From the NCBI GenBank assembly GCA_023395615.1, contig JAEWYP010000070.1, positions 1 through 49,583 on the forward strand: 49,583 bases of DNA. The letters are read 5' to 3'. Of this stretch, positions 16,844-25,460 are shown piece after piece. The position numbers and the translations under genes are program-made. Source of the stretch: Bacillota bacterium. Its GTDB lineage: Bacteria; Bacillota; Clostridia; Christensenellales; Aristaeellaceae. The notes beneath the pieces are model-generated. The model was not told the origin of the DNA. It was given only the letters and a program-made list of their open reading frames with translations, and ran no database searches. Position 1 is the first letter of the stretch, and every line of letters starts with the position of its first letter.

Positions 16844-17854
16844 GTGAGCAGACTGTCGTTCTTTTTCAAACGTCTGGTGCGCATGGATTTTCGGAAAATG
16901 TGGAAAACAACCGCTTTCCTGAAAAAGCGGAGCGGAAAAAGCCGAATCTGGCTGCTGTGCGACATGCTTCGCTGCGCGCTGAAGTACAATGCCGGATATA
17001 TGGATTATAAAATCGCGGAGATGTACCGGCTGACAGATGAACAGAAAAAAACGGTGATCACCCGCGGCATCAGCAACACCATCGTACGCCGGATGAACGA
17101 CAAGGCCTACTGGTATCTGTTTGATGATAAAGCGACTTTTAACGAGCTTTTTCAGGAACACATTAACCGGAACTGGCTTAAAATTTCCGCCGACACGAAG
17201 CTTGAAGCCTTCAAGACCTTTCTGGACACGAACGGCGACCTGATCGCCAAGCCGCTGGAGGGCAGCAGCGGAGTCGGAATCGAGCGCTTCACGCGGGAAC
17301 ACTGGCAGGGTCGCGAAGCGGAGTTCCTGAATGAATTGCAGGATAAAGGGATCGGGATTGTGGAGGAGCGGGTAATCCAGCATCCGAAGATGATGGAAAT
17401 GTGCCCGACTTCCGTAAACACCATCCGGATCGCGACACTGCTGGGGGATAAGAAGCAGGGCGTTGTATATGCTTTCCTGCGGATTGGTAACGGGAAAGTG
17501 ATGGATAATGTGGACTGCGGCGGCATGGCGGCGCGTGTGGACCTGAAAAGCGGAAAACTGCTTACGGTTGGCGCGGATAAAGCAGGCAACACGTATGAGA
17601 AACATCCCATTACGGGTACCCCTATCATCGGATTTACCGTGCCTTATTTTAAGGAAGCGATGCAGATGTGTATGGATGCGGCGCAGAAGGTGCCGCAGAT
17701 GCGTTATATTGCCTGGGATGTTGCCGTTACGGAAAAGGGCCCCTGTTTTATTGAAGGCAATTCTTTCCCCAGCCATGCAGTGCCGCAGTTTGCGGCGCAC
17801 TATCCTGATGGGATCGGTATTCTGCGGGAATTCCGGGAGTTTATCGATATTTGA
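16844..17854 (+). CDS. ATP-grasp protein (sugar-transfer-associated family)
   Basis: A 336-residue ATP-grasp enzyme. Residues 130-145 (DLIAKPLEGSSGVGIE) form the ATP-binding lysine and glycine-rich loop, and IAWDVAVTEKGPCFIEGNSFP near the C-terminus holds the metal ligands. The pattern matches the family found with sugar-transfer and capsule or polysaccharide genes; substrates are unknown. It uses GTG at 16844 with AAGGAGG nine bases upstream. An N-terminal basic stretch (residues 1-35) precedes the catalytic fold. The only linked gene is ychF, so there is no glycan cluster here to suggest a substrate. Confidence 0.8.
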   Translation: MSRLSFFFKRLVRMDFRKMWKTTAFLKKRSGKSRIWLLCDMLRCALKYNAGYMDYKIAEMYRLTDEQKKTVITRGISNTIVRRMNDKAYWYLFDDKATFNELFQEHINRNWLKISADTKLEAFKTFLDTNGDLIAKPLEGSSGVGIERFTREHWQGREAEFLNELQDKGIGIVEERVIQHPKMMEMCPTSVNTIRIATLLGDKKQGVVYAFLRIGNGKVMDNVDCGGMAARVDLKSGKLLTVGADKAGNTYEKHPITGTPIIGFTVPYFKEAMQMCMDAAQKVPQMRYIAWDVAVTEKGPCFIEGNSFPSHAVPQFAAHYPDGIGILREFREFIDI

Positions 17855-17868
17855 GCCTGTCAAGTGTG

Positions 17869-17916
17869 AATATCCACAAGCCGGATTCCGTTCGCGGAGT
17901 CCGGCTTGTGGATATT
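17869..17916. terminator. Bidirectional terminator between convergent genes
   Basis: A 22-bp stem (17869-17890 with 17895-17916, one G-T pair) is capped by a CCG-TTCG-CGG tetraloop. TTTTGATC follows on the forward strand and TTCAC on the reverse. It lies between the ATP-grasp and DUF2974 stops. Confidence 0.9.
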
Positions 17917-17926
17917 TTGATCAAAT

Positions 17927-19063
17927 TCAATTTGGAGCGTCTTTGAGGGAGCCCAGAAGCCGTCGCGCGCTTTCCACCCCGCTGGTTGCCATGGTTCCGA
18001 ACATGGAAAGCACAGCTTTACGGGTAGAGGGATCGAGCGTGCGAAGCGCTGCCAGCAGCGCGCCGGCAGTGTCGGTCCAGTGTCCGGCAATATCGCTTAA
18101 GGTGAGCGCATTGCCTGCGCCAAGCGCGGAGAACAATGTATCAATAAAAATCCGGCGTGTTTCGGGAGTGCTGGTACGTAAGAATTCATCCATGGTCGCT
18201 TTTGTCAGCCGACTTGGTTTATCCAATGTGGGAAGGGTAGCGAAGCGCGGACCATCCAGTTGCCAGGTAAACACGTTATGTTGTGCAATGCCCAGCGCGC
18301 GGCTATGAACCACAGTGAAGGGCTGTGGCACGTTCATGAGTTGGCCGATTACCGATCCCTGAGGCACATAACTGCGTACTTTCGGAAGCGCTTCTTGATA
18401 TCCGTCGGTTGAAAAAGTGGCGTCGTCCAGACCGGGAGCGTCAAAAAGATCAATAGAACGAATCCGGTCACGGATTTCCGGGGCGCAGCATACAGCGGCA
18501 TACAGGGCCAGGTTTCCTCCTTTGGAATGACCGCAAAGGCGCAGCGAACCCTTGGTTTCCCGTGCAATCGCATGTAAATAATCCAGCGATTCGGCCTGCG
18601 AAGGGACAGGGCAGGAGAATGACATAGCAAAATCTTCGCGCCAGCCTACAACTGTGGCATCGGTGCCGCGGAAGGCGATCAGGGTGGATTCATCCGGCAG
18701 GACGAAGGTGGAGGCAGCGAATTGCATATTGAGTTCCGGTTCAAACCGATCCGCGCAATGACCCACCAGAAGACCGCCGAAACGCGCCGTTTTACTGATT
18801 GCTTGTAAAAGGCGGTGTCGCTCGGCTACGACCTGCGCGTTGCCGGGCTCCATGGGCAAGCGGTCAAAAAGAGGAGCTGCCTTGTAAAGCGGCATCTCGC
18901 CATCCCCAAAAGCATCCCGAAAATGCAGATAGCATAACTGCGAGAAAATCATCGCGTCAATTTCGTTGATCGGTGATGCGGAAAAAGGCAGATCGCCGCG
19001 CCATTGGACATATTCAAGCACTGCGTGGCGCCTGACAACGCTTTCAGAATTGCTTTCCATCAT
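17927..19063 (-). CDS. DUF2974 alpha/beta-hydrolase-like protein
   Basis: A 378-residue protein of the DUF2974 family. A lipase-like core is visible: strand VAFRGTDATVVGWREDF (written here as the FRGTD region, about 123-145) and the nucleophile elbow GHSKGGNLA (about 178-186) with serine. The start of the mature fold, INEIDAMIFSQLCYL, is the family's N-terminal signature. Members are predicted esterases or lipases of unknown substrate. No signal peptide is seen. The gene lies 12 bases after the PAP2-DgkA fusion on the same strand, so it is its operon partner and may act on lipids. The start has AAAGG upstream; a second ATG follows directly. Confidence 0.82.
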   Translation of the reverse strand: MMESNSESVVRRHAVLEYVQWRGDLPFSASPINEIDAMIFSQLCYLHFRDAFGDGEMPLYKAAPLFDRLPMEPGNAQVVAERHRLLQAISKTARFGGLLVGHCADRFEPELNMQFAASTFVLPDESTLIAFRGTDATVVGWREDFAMSFSCPVPSQAESLDYLHAIARETKGSLRLCGHSKGGNLALYAAVCCAPEIRDRIRSIDLFDAPGLDDATFSTDGYQEALPKVRSYVPQGSVIGQLMNVPQPFTVVHSRALGIAQHNVFTWQLDGPRFATLPTLDKPSRLTKATMDEFLRTSTPETRRIFIDTLFSALGAGNALTLSDIAGHWTDTAGALLAALRTLDPSTRKAVLSMFGTMATSGVESARRLLGSLKDAPN

Positions 19064-19075
19064 GACGACCTTTCG

Positions 19076-20089
19076 TTAACCAAGCATGGGCCACAGTTTG
19101 GGAACGAAAATAATCAAACCGGCAACCGCCGCCGCGAGCGAAACCATCAGCACGGCGCCTGCGGCGGTATCTTTCGCCAGCTTTGCACGGGGATCCCGAT
19201 GCGGCATACAGATATCCACGGTGGTTTCCACGGCGGTATTCATCAGCTCCGCGCCGATCACCACGCCGAAGAGTACGATGCAAACCAGCCACTCGCTTTC
19301 GCTGATATTGCACAGGAAGCCGAAAACCGTTACCAGCGCCATGGCAGCAAAGTGCACCATCATATTGCGTTCGCTTTTCATGCCGCCGGCAATACCGCTG
19401 AAAGCGTGAAGGAAGCTGTCTGCAAAGCGCTTGTCCTTTTGCGTCCCGCGAACGTAGGCGGGCTGAGATTTTCCAGCCTGCAGATATAAACCGACCAGCG
19501 AGGTAAAAACCAGCAGATAGGCCAGCGAAACAGCATACCCGGCAATCACGTCCGACAGATAATGTACGCCAAGATAAACGCGGCTGAAGCCGACCAACGC
19601 AATGAACAGTGATAGTAAACCGATTAACAGGCGCTTTTTTCGAGCGGAAAGGTTCGAGCGTGCGACGATGTAAATCAGAAAGCCGTAAAACGCGCCGGCA
19701 GCCATGGCATGACCGCTCGGGAAACTGTATCCCACCTCGGTGACTGCGCGATACTCAATTGGCGGGCGTTGGCGGAGAAACGTAGTTTTCAGCGTGTAAT
19801 TCAGGGAAACGGATACCATGAGGTTGATAGCGACCGGAATGCTGTAATGCCGATTGCGAAATAGAAACATGCATACAAAACAGATCACAAGCAACGTTAC
19901 CGGCGCGCACAGCGCTGTGGCTCCACGCATGATAAGCGATACGGCCGGTTGCCTTATCGCTGCCAGAGCACGGGTAACGCTCAGGTCCAGCGTTTGCAGG
20001 GCTTCACTTTGAAGGTTAGACGCGATCCATGCGAATACAACAGCGCAAAATACAAAGCCCCCGATTTTCAGCCATTTCTTTGCCTTCAC
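19076..20089 (-). CDS. Fusion of PAP2 phosphatase and DgkA-type lipid kinase
   Basis: A 337-residue membrane protein with two enzymes. Residues 1-205 are a PAP2 phosphatase with all three motifs: KTTFLRQRPP (101-110), PSGH (124-127) and SRVYLGVHYLSD (169-180). Residues 222-337 are a DgkA-type kinase with SFLHAFSGI, KSERN, ELMNTAVE (281-288, catalytic Glu) and AKDTAAGAVL. In Gram-positives the DgkA homologue phosphorylates undecaprenol, and PAP2 enzymes dephosphorylate undecaprenyl diphosphate. One chain would thus hold both steps that supply undecaprenyl phosphate for wall synthesis. That pairing is inference; diacylglycerol is an alternative substrate. It has its own promoter and a DUF2974 hydrolase downstream. 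Confidence 0.9.
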   Translation of the reverse strand: MKAKKWLKIGGFVFCAVVFAWIASNLQSEALQTLDLSVTRALAAIRQPAVSLIMRGATALCAPVTLLVICFVCMFLFRNRHYSIPVAINLMVSVSLNYTLKTTFLRQRPPIEYRAVTEVGYSFPSGHAMAAGAFYGFLIYIVARSNLSARKKRLLIGLLSLFIALVGFSRVYLGVHYLSDVIAGYAVSLAYLLVFTSLVGLYLQAGKSQPAYVRGTQKDKRFADSFLHAFSGIAGGMKSERNMMVHFAAMALVTVFGFLCNISESEWLVCIVLFGVVIGAELMNTAVETTVDICMPHRDPRAKLAKDTAAGAVLMVSLAAAVAGLIIFVPKLWPMLG

Positions 20090-20117
20090 GCCATCGCGCT
20101 CCCTTCATACTGGTACA

Positions 20118-20146
20118 ATCATATCATTTTGGATAGTGGCTGTAAA
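20118..20146 (-). promoter_or_regulatory. Promoter of the PAP2-DgkA/DUF2974 operon
   Basis: On the reverse strand TTTACA (20141-20146) and TATGAT (20118-20123) are 17 bases apart, 29 bases before the start codon. Confidence 0.75.
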
Positions 20147-20174
20147 GCGACTGAACACAGAGAAAAGGAGGAAA

Positions 20175-20195
20175 ATGCAGGGACTTCCCGAATGA
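20175..20195 (+). other. Six-codon mini-ORF with a strong ribosome site
   Basis: AAGGAGG (20165-20171) precedes ATG 20175, which opens only MQGLPE before TGA. It lies 61 bases ahead of the phasin-like gene and could be a translated leader. Evidence is the ribosome site alone. Confidence 0.2.
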
Positions 20196-20255
20196 TAATA
20201 ATGCGGTCGCTTTTTGATTGCAACCGTCCAGGGAATCGTTAAGGAGGGAAACACG

Positions 20256-20546
20256 ATGAGTTTGAATGATGATCTGAAGAAATTAATGATGGCAGGTTTG
20301 GGCGCTGCAAGTGTCGCTTCGGAAAAGACGGGCGAAGCAATCGACGCGCTGGCAAAGCGGGGCGAGGAGGTGCTGGCGCAGGGCAAAGATGTAAACGAAC
20401 GGCTCCGCCATGAGATCCGGCAGGCAATGAAGGATACGGAGGCTCCCTCTGTTGGGAAGGACGAAGTTCTTTCCGCACTGGATAAGCTTTCGCCGGAAGA
20501 ACGCAAGGCCGTTCAGGAGAAACTGAACCAGTTGGACCAGCAATGA
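20256..20546 (+). CDS. Phasin-like small protein linked to UbiB
   Basis: A 96-residue, almost wholly helical, charged protein. The N-terminal MSLNDDLKKLMMAGLGAAS stretch is amphipathic, followed by EKTGEAIDALAKRGEEVLAQGKDVNERLRHEI, typical of short phasin-like coiled-coil proteins. The function is unknown; such proteins are often found next to UbiB-like kinases. The C-terminal part LSALDKLSPEERKAVQEKLNQL is a second helical pair. It overlaps the UbiB gene by ATGA, so translation is coupled. ATG 20256 has AAGGAGGG upstream; an in-frame earlier start at 20214 lacks one. Confidence 0.7.
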   Translation: MSLNDDLKKLMMAGLGAASVASEKTGEAIDALAKRGEEVLAQGKDVNERLRHEIRQAMKDTEAPSVGKDEVLSALDKLSPEERKAVQEKLNQLDQQ

Positions 20547-22132
20547 GCAAACCCGACAGTGGGAGCAGCGCAGGCCGCCTGATGGAGATTATCGGGGTCC
20601 TGCAAAAGCATAACGCTATTCGCGGGATCACCCCGGAAAAACTGCGCCTGATCGTGGAAGACTTGGGGCCTACGTTCGTAAAGCTGGGGCAGATGCTTTC
20701 TCTGCGCGCGGACCTGTTGCCGCCCGCCTATTGTGGAGAACTGCAAAAACTACGTTCTGACGTTGCGCCCATGTCGGCAGACGAGGTGAAACGTGTAATC
20801 GAGGCGTCGCTGGGGGTTCCTCTCGGCGACGCTTTCCCTTCATTTACGCTGGAACCGTTAGGCAGCGCTTCCATTGCGCAGGCCCACCGCGCTGTATTAC
20901 CGACTGGCGAGCCAGTGGTGGTAAAGGTGCAGCGCGAGGGAATCCATGATGTAATGGCCAGCGATATTGCCCTGCTACGCAAAGCGGCGGGGCTGTTGAA
21001 GCTTACGCCGACCGGGGAAACCATCGACTTTACCATGGTGCTGGACGAGATGTGGGTGGTATCCCAACAGGAAATGGACTTTCTGAATGAAGCGGCCAAT
21101 GCGGAAGAGTTCCGCCGCCTGAATCAGGATGTCGCCTATGTGACCTGCCCCCGTATCTATCGGGAGCTTTCCACCCGGCAGGTGCTGGTGATGGAGGCGG
21201 TGGATGGCATCCGTATTGACGATATCGAAGCGTTGAAAGCAGAAAAATACGATCCGGATGAAATCAGCCGTAAACTGTGCCTGAATTACATGAAGCAGGT
21301 ACTGGATGACGGGTTTTTCCATGCCGATCCCCACCCCGGTAACCTGATGATCCGGGATGGGCAAATCGTATGGCTGGATCTGGGCATGGTTGGGCGGCTG
21401 TCCGCAAAGGACCAGAGCGCGTTTCAAAAGGCGCTGGGTTCGGTAGCGACGGGAGACGTCGGCGGTGTTACGGACGCGGTACTGGCCATCAGCAGGCATA
21501 GCGCCCCTGTGCGGCGGGAAGCTCTGTATGCTGATGTAGATGCCATGATGGCGGAATACCTGCAAATGGACATCGGCGCGATGAACCTTGGGGAGATCAT
21601 GCAGCAGGTGATGGCGCTTGCGCAGAAACATGGGCTGGCCATGCCGGATGGCGTAACCATGCTGGCCCGGGGCATGAGTACGCTGGAAGGGCTGGTGGCA
21701 AGCATCAGCCCGAACGTAAATCTGATGGAGCTGGTGACGCAACGCTTTACGGGAGACAGCCTGCGGGATATCGACCTGAAGAAGACGGCGATTAAGGATG
21801 CGCGGGCTGTGTATGAATCCGTGCAGAAATCGCTCAGCACCCCCGCGCTGGTGAATGACGCGCTGCGGGCGGCTTTGAAGGGCGAGTTGAAATTGCGGCT
21901 GGAGAACCCCTCGGCGCAGGCCGAGGCGGAAGCGCGTCGGGTACGGGATATTCAGCTGTTCCATACAGCGATTTATGCGGCTGGGTGGATTGCCTCTGCG
22001 ATTCTGGCACTTTCGGCTGTCGAGCCACGCTGGCTTGGCTTACCATGGCCTTCGGCTTTGAGTTTCGCGCTGACGGGTTGCTACGCCCTCTGGAACGGAT
22101 GGCGTGCAAGACGAAAAACACACAAACGATAA
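20543..22132 (+). CDS. UbiB/ABC1/ADCK family atypical kinase
   Basis: A 529-residue protein of the UbiB family. The KxGQ motif is in the FVKLGQMLSLRADLLPP stretch (about 45-61). The kinase-like core has the lysine in VVVKVQREG, the HADPHPGN catalytic-type loop and the metal-binding DLGM. Two hydrophobic segments near residues 475-525 anchor it in the membrane. In aerobes UbiB helps ubiquinone synthesis by an ATPase activity; in Clostridia its role is unknown and probably lipid-related. The gene is coupled to a phasin-like gene and followed directly by a terminator. Start: ATG at 20543, overlapping the upstream stop. Confidence 0.92.
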   Translation: MSKPDSGSSAGRLMEIIGVLQKHNAIRGITPEKLRLIVEDLGPTFVKLGQMLSLRADLLPPAYCGELQKLRSDVAPMSADEVKRVIEASLGVPLGDAFPSFTLEPLGSASIAQAHRAVLPTGEPVVVKVQREGIHDVMASDIALLRKAAGLLKLTPTGETIDFTMVLDEMWVVSQQEMDFLNEAANAEEFRRLNQDVAYVTCPRIYRELSTRQVLVMEAVDGIRIDDIEALKAEKYDPDEISRKLCLNYMKQVLDDGFFHADPHPGNLMIRDGQIVWLDLGMVGRLSAKDQSAFQKALGSVATGDVGGVTDAVLAISRHSAPVRREALYADVDAMMAEYLQMDIGAMNLGEIMQQVMALAQKHGLAMPDGVTMLARGMSTLEGLVASISPNVNLMELVTQRFTGDSLRDIDLKKTAIKDARAVYESVQKSLSTPALVNDALRAALKGELKLRLENPSAQAEAEARRVRDIQLFHTAIYAAGWIASAILALSAVEPRWLGLPWPSALSFALTGCYALWNGWRARRKTHKR

Positions 22133-22157
22133 GCGCCCGGCAAGACCGGGCGCTTTT
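22131..22157 (+). terminator. Terminator of the UbiB gene
   Basis: A perfect 10-bp stem (22131-22140 with 22146-22155), 5-base loop and TTTT. It is squeezed between, and overlaps, the UbiB stop and the convergent CapA stop. Confidence 0.88.
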
Positions 22158-23496
22158 AACGAGCTTCCTGAACGGGTGAATCCGCCAACCGGTCGCGGAT
22201 TAAGGCGAGGCAGCGTTCCATAACCTTTTGCTGATCCTCGCTCATGTCCGAAGGCGGCGGCGCGTTGCTTGGAACAATGCGATAGAACGTTTTTCCGTTC
22301 GTTTTTCCGCGCCATACATAGGTAGGGGTATAGGTAAGCGAATCAAACTGCAGGCTGTCCGCCGCAAGATTGTAATTTAACCCGATATGCAGCAGGACGC
22401 CGGAAATGTTCTCACGATCGGAACGGTCGGACGCGAGAAGATTGCCAAGCGAATAGGCACATAAGACGGTATGGGTACTACCGTCCTTACGGTGTGCGGT
22501 TAACAGCTCGATGTTTTGTACGGCGCCCGTACCTGTGCCAAGAAGGATGTCCGCTCCGGCATCGGCGATACTTTGCGCCAAATCACGCTGGGTAGCGGTT
22601 GGCGAGATTGCGCCGCTTTTTCCCCATCGCAGGGAAACGACCACGATTTGCGCGCCTGCGGCCCTCGCGGCGGCAATGTCTGCTTCAACGGTCGGAAGAG
22701 TGAGCGGCGCGATTGCGTAAGCCTGTTCTTCCCGGGTAACGGCTTTTTTTCCGGCTGCGGATAAGTCGTTCTGAAAGCTTAAAAACGCCAGCATGGTATC
22801 CTGAACCTGCAAAGTCGTGATATGGTTTCGACTTTCCAAGGAGGTATATGCACCGTATGGGGTCATCCCTGCCAGCGATACCGCGCTTAAGGTTGCGGCA
22901 AGTCCGTCCATTCCGTTGTTAAGAACACCCGGGAAGCCGAGGCATAGGGCCTGAACACCGCTGCCTGTAAGCGCCGTGAGCGTGTCGGAGGGCATATTGA
23001 TATCTGTCAGCTTCTCGCGGGGCACGCTCAGGTTTTCGAGCGTTGCAAGGTTGATATTCCCTGTCCAGGAAGCGGTCAGGCTGTTGAACACCGGCCCGAA
23101 GGTATAGCCATTCGAGCCGGAACAAGTTTTCTGGATCGCATTATCTACCTTAAGCGCACCGCCAACGGTGAGCGACAGCGTGTGATTTTGAACCGGTGAA
23201 GCCGTCTGCTGAGGCGTGGCGGACACAGCTGCCTCCAACGGTGGCGCGGTCGCGGGTGTGGCATTGGGAACGGTGCCGGAAGAAACCGTATCAGCCGGTG
23301 CGGCGCTCAGATTGCGCAGACTCCGCAGGGAAGAGTCAATGGCAACGCCTACGCGTTGCGGATCGATCCGAAGTTGTACATTGCCCATCAATCTGGGGAA
23401 TAGAAATACACAGCCGATGGCGACGAGCCCCAGCAGGGTCAGCGCCGCTATCGTCCCAAACGATAGGCCGCCGGTACGTCTGCTTCGTCTGCGCAT
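22156..23496 (-). CDS. CapA family protein (PGA_cap fold), membrane-anchored
   Basis: A 446-residue protein with a basic N-terminus (RRRSRR), one membrane segment (about 16-35) and a Thr/Ala/Pro-rich linker to about residue 100. The rest is a calcineurin-like CapA domain: SLTVGGALKVDNAI, CLGFPGVLNNGMDGL and VVSLRWG in place of the usual HWG. It faces the outside. CapA proteins assist poly-glutamate capsule synthesis in Bacillus, but most homologues are uncharacterised and no capB/capC is present here. Replacement of the usual metal-binding His (L-R-W-G) casts doubt on phosphoesterase activity. Start 23496 has GGGAGG upstream. Confidence 0.82.
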   Translation of the reverse strand: MRRRSRRTGGLSFGTIAALTLLGLVAIGCVFLFPRLMGNVQLRIDPQRVGVAIDSSLRSLRNLSAAPADTVSSGTVPNATPATAPPLEAAVSATPQQTASPVQNHTLSLTVGGALKVDNAIQKTCSGSNGYTFGPVFNSLTASWTGNINLATLENLSVPREKLTDINMPSDTLTALTGSGVQALCLGFPGVLNNGMDGLAATLSAVSLAGMTPYGAYTSLESRNHITTLQVQDTMLAFLSFQNDLSAAGKKAVTREEQAYAIAPLTLPTVEADIAAARAAGAQIVVVSLRWGKSGAISPTATQRDLAQSIADAGADILLGTGTGAVQNIELLTAHRKDGSTHTVLCAYSLGNLLASDRSDRENISGVLLHIGLNYNLAADSLQFDSLTYTPTYVWRGKTNGKTFYRIVPSNAPPPSDMSEDQQKVMERCLALIRDRLADSPVQEAR

Positions 23497-23549
23497 ATTT
23501 CGCCTCCCATTTGCAATTTCAAACTCTACTGAGCTTGCATTAATGGCTC

Positions 23550-23578
23550 TTGACCGGTCAATACGGAAATGATAACAT
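23550..23578 (+). promoter_or_regulatory. Promoter with palindromic -35, isomerase gene
   Basis: TTGACC (23550-23555), 17-base spacer and TAACAT (23573-23578). The -35 box is half of the perfect 12-bp palindrome TTGACCGGTCAA (23550-23561), a likely operator shared by the divergent capA and isomerase genes. Confidence 0.5.
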
Positions 23579-23613
23579 AATGACATTCGATATGCAAGAC
23601 GGGGGGAACGGCC

Positions 23614-24417
23614 ATGAAAATCAGCTTTTCCACATTGGGATGCCCGAGATGGAGCTTTGCTGAGATCACAGCGACGGCGTATGATCTGGGATATCAGGGC
23701 ATTGAGGTGCGTGGCGTAGGAAAGGATATCTCTGCTCCAAGCGTGCCGGAATTTTCTGCGAATAACCTTCCCCGAACGGTTGCGGAACTGAACCGTCTTC
23801 ACTTAACCATACCCTGTTTGGACAGTGACTGCTGTATCCACCTGCGTGAAAACGAACAGGCCGTGGATGCCGAAATTGAGGCATACGTACAGCTGGCGCA
23901 AAAGCTTGGAACGCCATATGTGCGTATTATGGCGACGGCCCCGGTGCCCCAGCCCGTGGGTACGGTAGACGAAGGCTATGTTTGTGCGCGGGCCGTGCGT
24001 TTGGGTGCGATGGCACGGGAACACGGTGTGAAACTGCTGATTGAGACACACGGCGTCTGGAGTGACAGCGAGAAACTGGCCCGACTGCTAAGCTGCATCG
24101 GATCGGACAGCGTAGGCGCGCTGTGGGATGTGCATCACCCTTACCGTTTTATGGGCGAAAAGCCACAAACAACCGTAGATAACCTGAAGCCGTGGCTGTG
24201 GCATACCCATATGAAAGACAGCCAAAAAACCCCGGAAGGATATCGGTACGCATTGCCCGGATTTGGCGATGTGCCCCTTGCGGATGCGGTGCATACGCTG
24301 CAAACGGCGGGCTATGCCGGTTACTATTCTCTGGAATGGGTGAAGCGCTGGGATACCACGCTGGAAGAACCGGGCATTGTGTTTGCTCACTTTGCCAACT
24401 TTATGCGAACGTTATAA
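23614..24417 (+). CDS. Sugar phosphate isomerase/epimerase-like TIM barrel
   Basis: A 267-residue AP-endonuclease-2/xylose-isomerase-like TIM barrel. Characteristic stretches are FSTLGCPRW at the N-terminus, GYQGIEVRG, KLLIETHG with the metal-binding Glu, GALWDVHHPY with Asp-His-His, and LWHTHMKDS with His-Lys-Asp. These line up the usual metal ligands. Substrate unknown; members act on sugars, inosose or hydroxypyruvate. It is transcribed alone from a promoter with a palindrome. The ATG has a GGGGGA ribosome site ten bases upstream. Confidence 0.85.
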   Translation: MKISFSTLGCPRWSFAEITATAYDLGYQGIEVRGVGKDISAPSVPEFSANNLPRTVAELNRLHLTIPCLDSDCCIHLRENEQAVDAEIEAYVQLAQKLGTPYVRIMATAPVPQPVGTVDEGYVCARAVRLGAMAREHGVKLLIETHGVWSDSEKLARLLSCIGSDSVGALWDVHHPYRFMGEKPQTTVDNLKPWLWHTHMKDSQKTPEGYRYALPGFGDVPLADAVHTLQTAGYAGYYSLEWVKRWDTTLEEPGIVFAHFANFMRTL

Positions 24418-24489
24418 TAAAGACGATTCGTGAATGGAAATAGTATAAGCAGCCTAAAAAGGTTTTCGGTAAACGTTGAATTTGAAGAA

Positions 24490-24535
24490 CGCCCTTCAGG
24501 ATGGTGATCATAACCTTGCCTGAAGGGCGCTTTAC
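24490..24535. terminator. Hairpin between convergent genes
   Basis: An 11-bp perfect stem (24490-24500 with 24519-24529) and 18-base loop, followed by CTTTACTT. It lies between the isomerase and the esterase stops. Confidence 0.6.
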
Positions 24536-24606
24536 TTGATGATCCAAACCGCAGATTACCTTCGGAAATGCCGGCAGATCAGGACGGGTTATGTCAGGAG
24601 TGTGCT

Positions 24607-25383
24607 TCAAACCTTGAGCTGAAGTGCGGACATTAAGACATCCATTGCGTTGGCTATATCCGGCAATTCGGAAGAAATGGTGCACACATGAGGTGCGTCG
24701 GCCAGCATCAGCTTTTGCTTCATTACGCTGCTCACTCCCTGTAGAATCACTTCTACGCTGTCGGAAGAAATTGTTTCATCCTTCCGGCTTTGCACAGCAA
24801 GAATGGGGCAGGTAATGCGGCTCAGATTTTTACGAGCCATATGAATCAGGCGGTTTAAATCCGCCGCTTTGGCAGTGGGGAAACCAGAATAGCCAAAATC
24901 GTACGCCGCATAGGGCAGGGCTTTTCGTTCTTCCGGTGGCGCCCAGCTGATGCGGGGTTTTACAGGCGCGACGATCCGGGACAGACCAATCAGTTTATTC
25001 TGCGTCGCCATCGGCGCGGAAAGGGTAACGCAGGCATCCGAAAGCCCTTCCTCCGCAAGCAGGAGGCTGATCACTCCACCCATGGAAAGACCGGCTACCG
25101 TAACAACGGGGCAGTGTTTGTGAAGCTCTATTAACGCGCTGCGTGAGGCGGTAAGCCACTGTTGCCAGCCCGACCGGGCCATTTCCGCTTCCGAGGCTGC
25201 ATGCCCTGGCAGGTTGATGCCCTGTACGGTATAACCCATTTTCGCCAGCAGATCGGCAAGCGGGCGCATATGGGAAACACTTCCGGTGAAGCCGTGCAGC
25301 AATAAAACGCCTTTCGGCCCGCCGGGGAATAAGAAAGGCTGGCAGCAATCAGCATCAAACGGGTTCTCTTCGTTTGTTTTCAC
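24607..25383 (-). CDS. Alpha/beta hydrolase (carboxylesterase-like)
   Basis: A 258-residue alpha/beta hydrolase. Seen: oxyanion strand VLLLHGFTGS, nucleophile elbow GLSMGG with serine (about 112-117), the acid in QSRKDETISSDS and the base in DAPHVC. The pattern is that of the EstB/Est30-type bacterial carboxylesterases, where the last His would be followed by SEL. Start GTG 25383 is chosen because AAAAGGAGG lies seven bases upstream. An ATG at 25464 overlapping the ktrA stop by four bases would add 27 unlike residues. It is the third gene of the ktrB-ktrA operon, with which it has no known functional link. Confidence 0.85.
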   Translation of the reverse strand: MKTNEENPFDADCCQPFLFPGGPKGVLLLHGFTGSVSHMRPLADLLAKMGYTVQGINLPGHAASEAEMARSGWQQWLTASRSALIELHKHCPVVTVAGLSMGGVISLLLAEEGLSDACVTLSAPMATQNKLIGLSRIVAPVKPRISWAPPEERKALPYAAYDFGYSGFPTAKAADLNRLIHMARKNLSRITCPILAVQSRKDETISSDSVEVILQGVSSVMKQKLMLADAPHVCTISSELPDIANAMDVLMSALQLKV

Positions 25384-25460
25384 AGGCAGCCTCCTTTTCC
25401 GGTTCTCCTTACGGCAGAGTGTTGTTATCGGAAATGTATGTTTTCTCCCCTGTGGAATCG

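Noticed and set aside
20975..21964. Reverse-strand frame of about 330 codons opposite UbiB
   Set aside because: His/Gln-rich nonsense product; UbiB motifs are complete on the forward strand.
22156..23496. Poly-gamma-glutamate capsule operon
   Set aside because: CapA-like proteins are widespread alone, and no capB, capC or capD gene is nearby.
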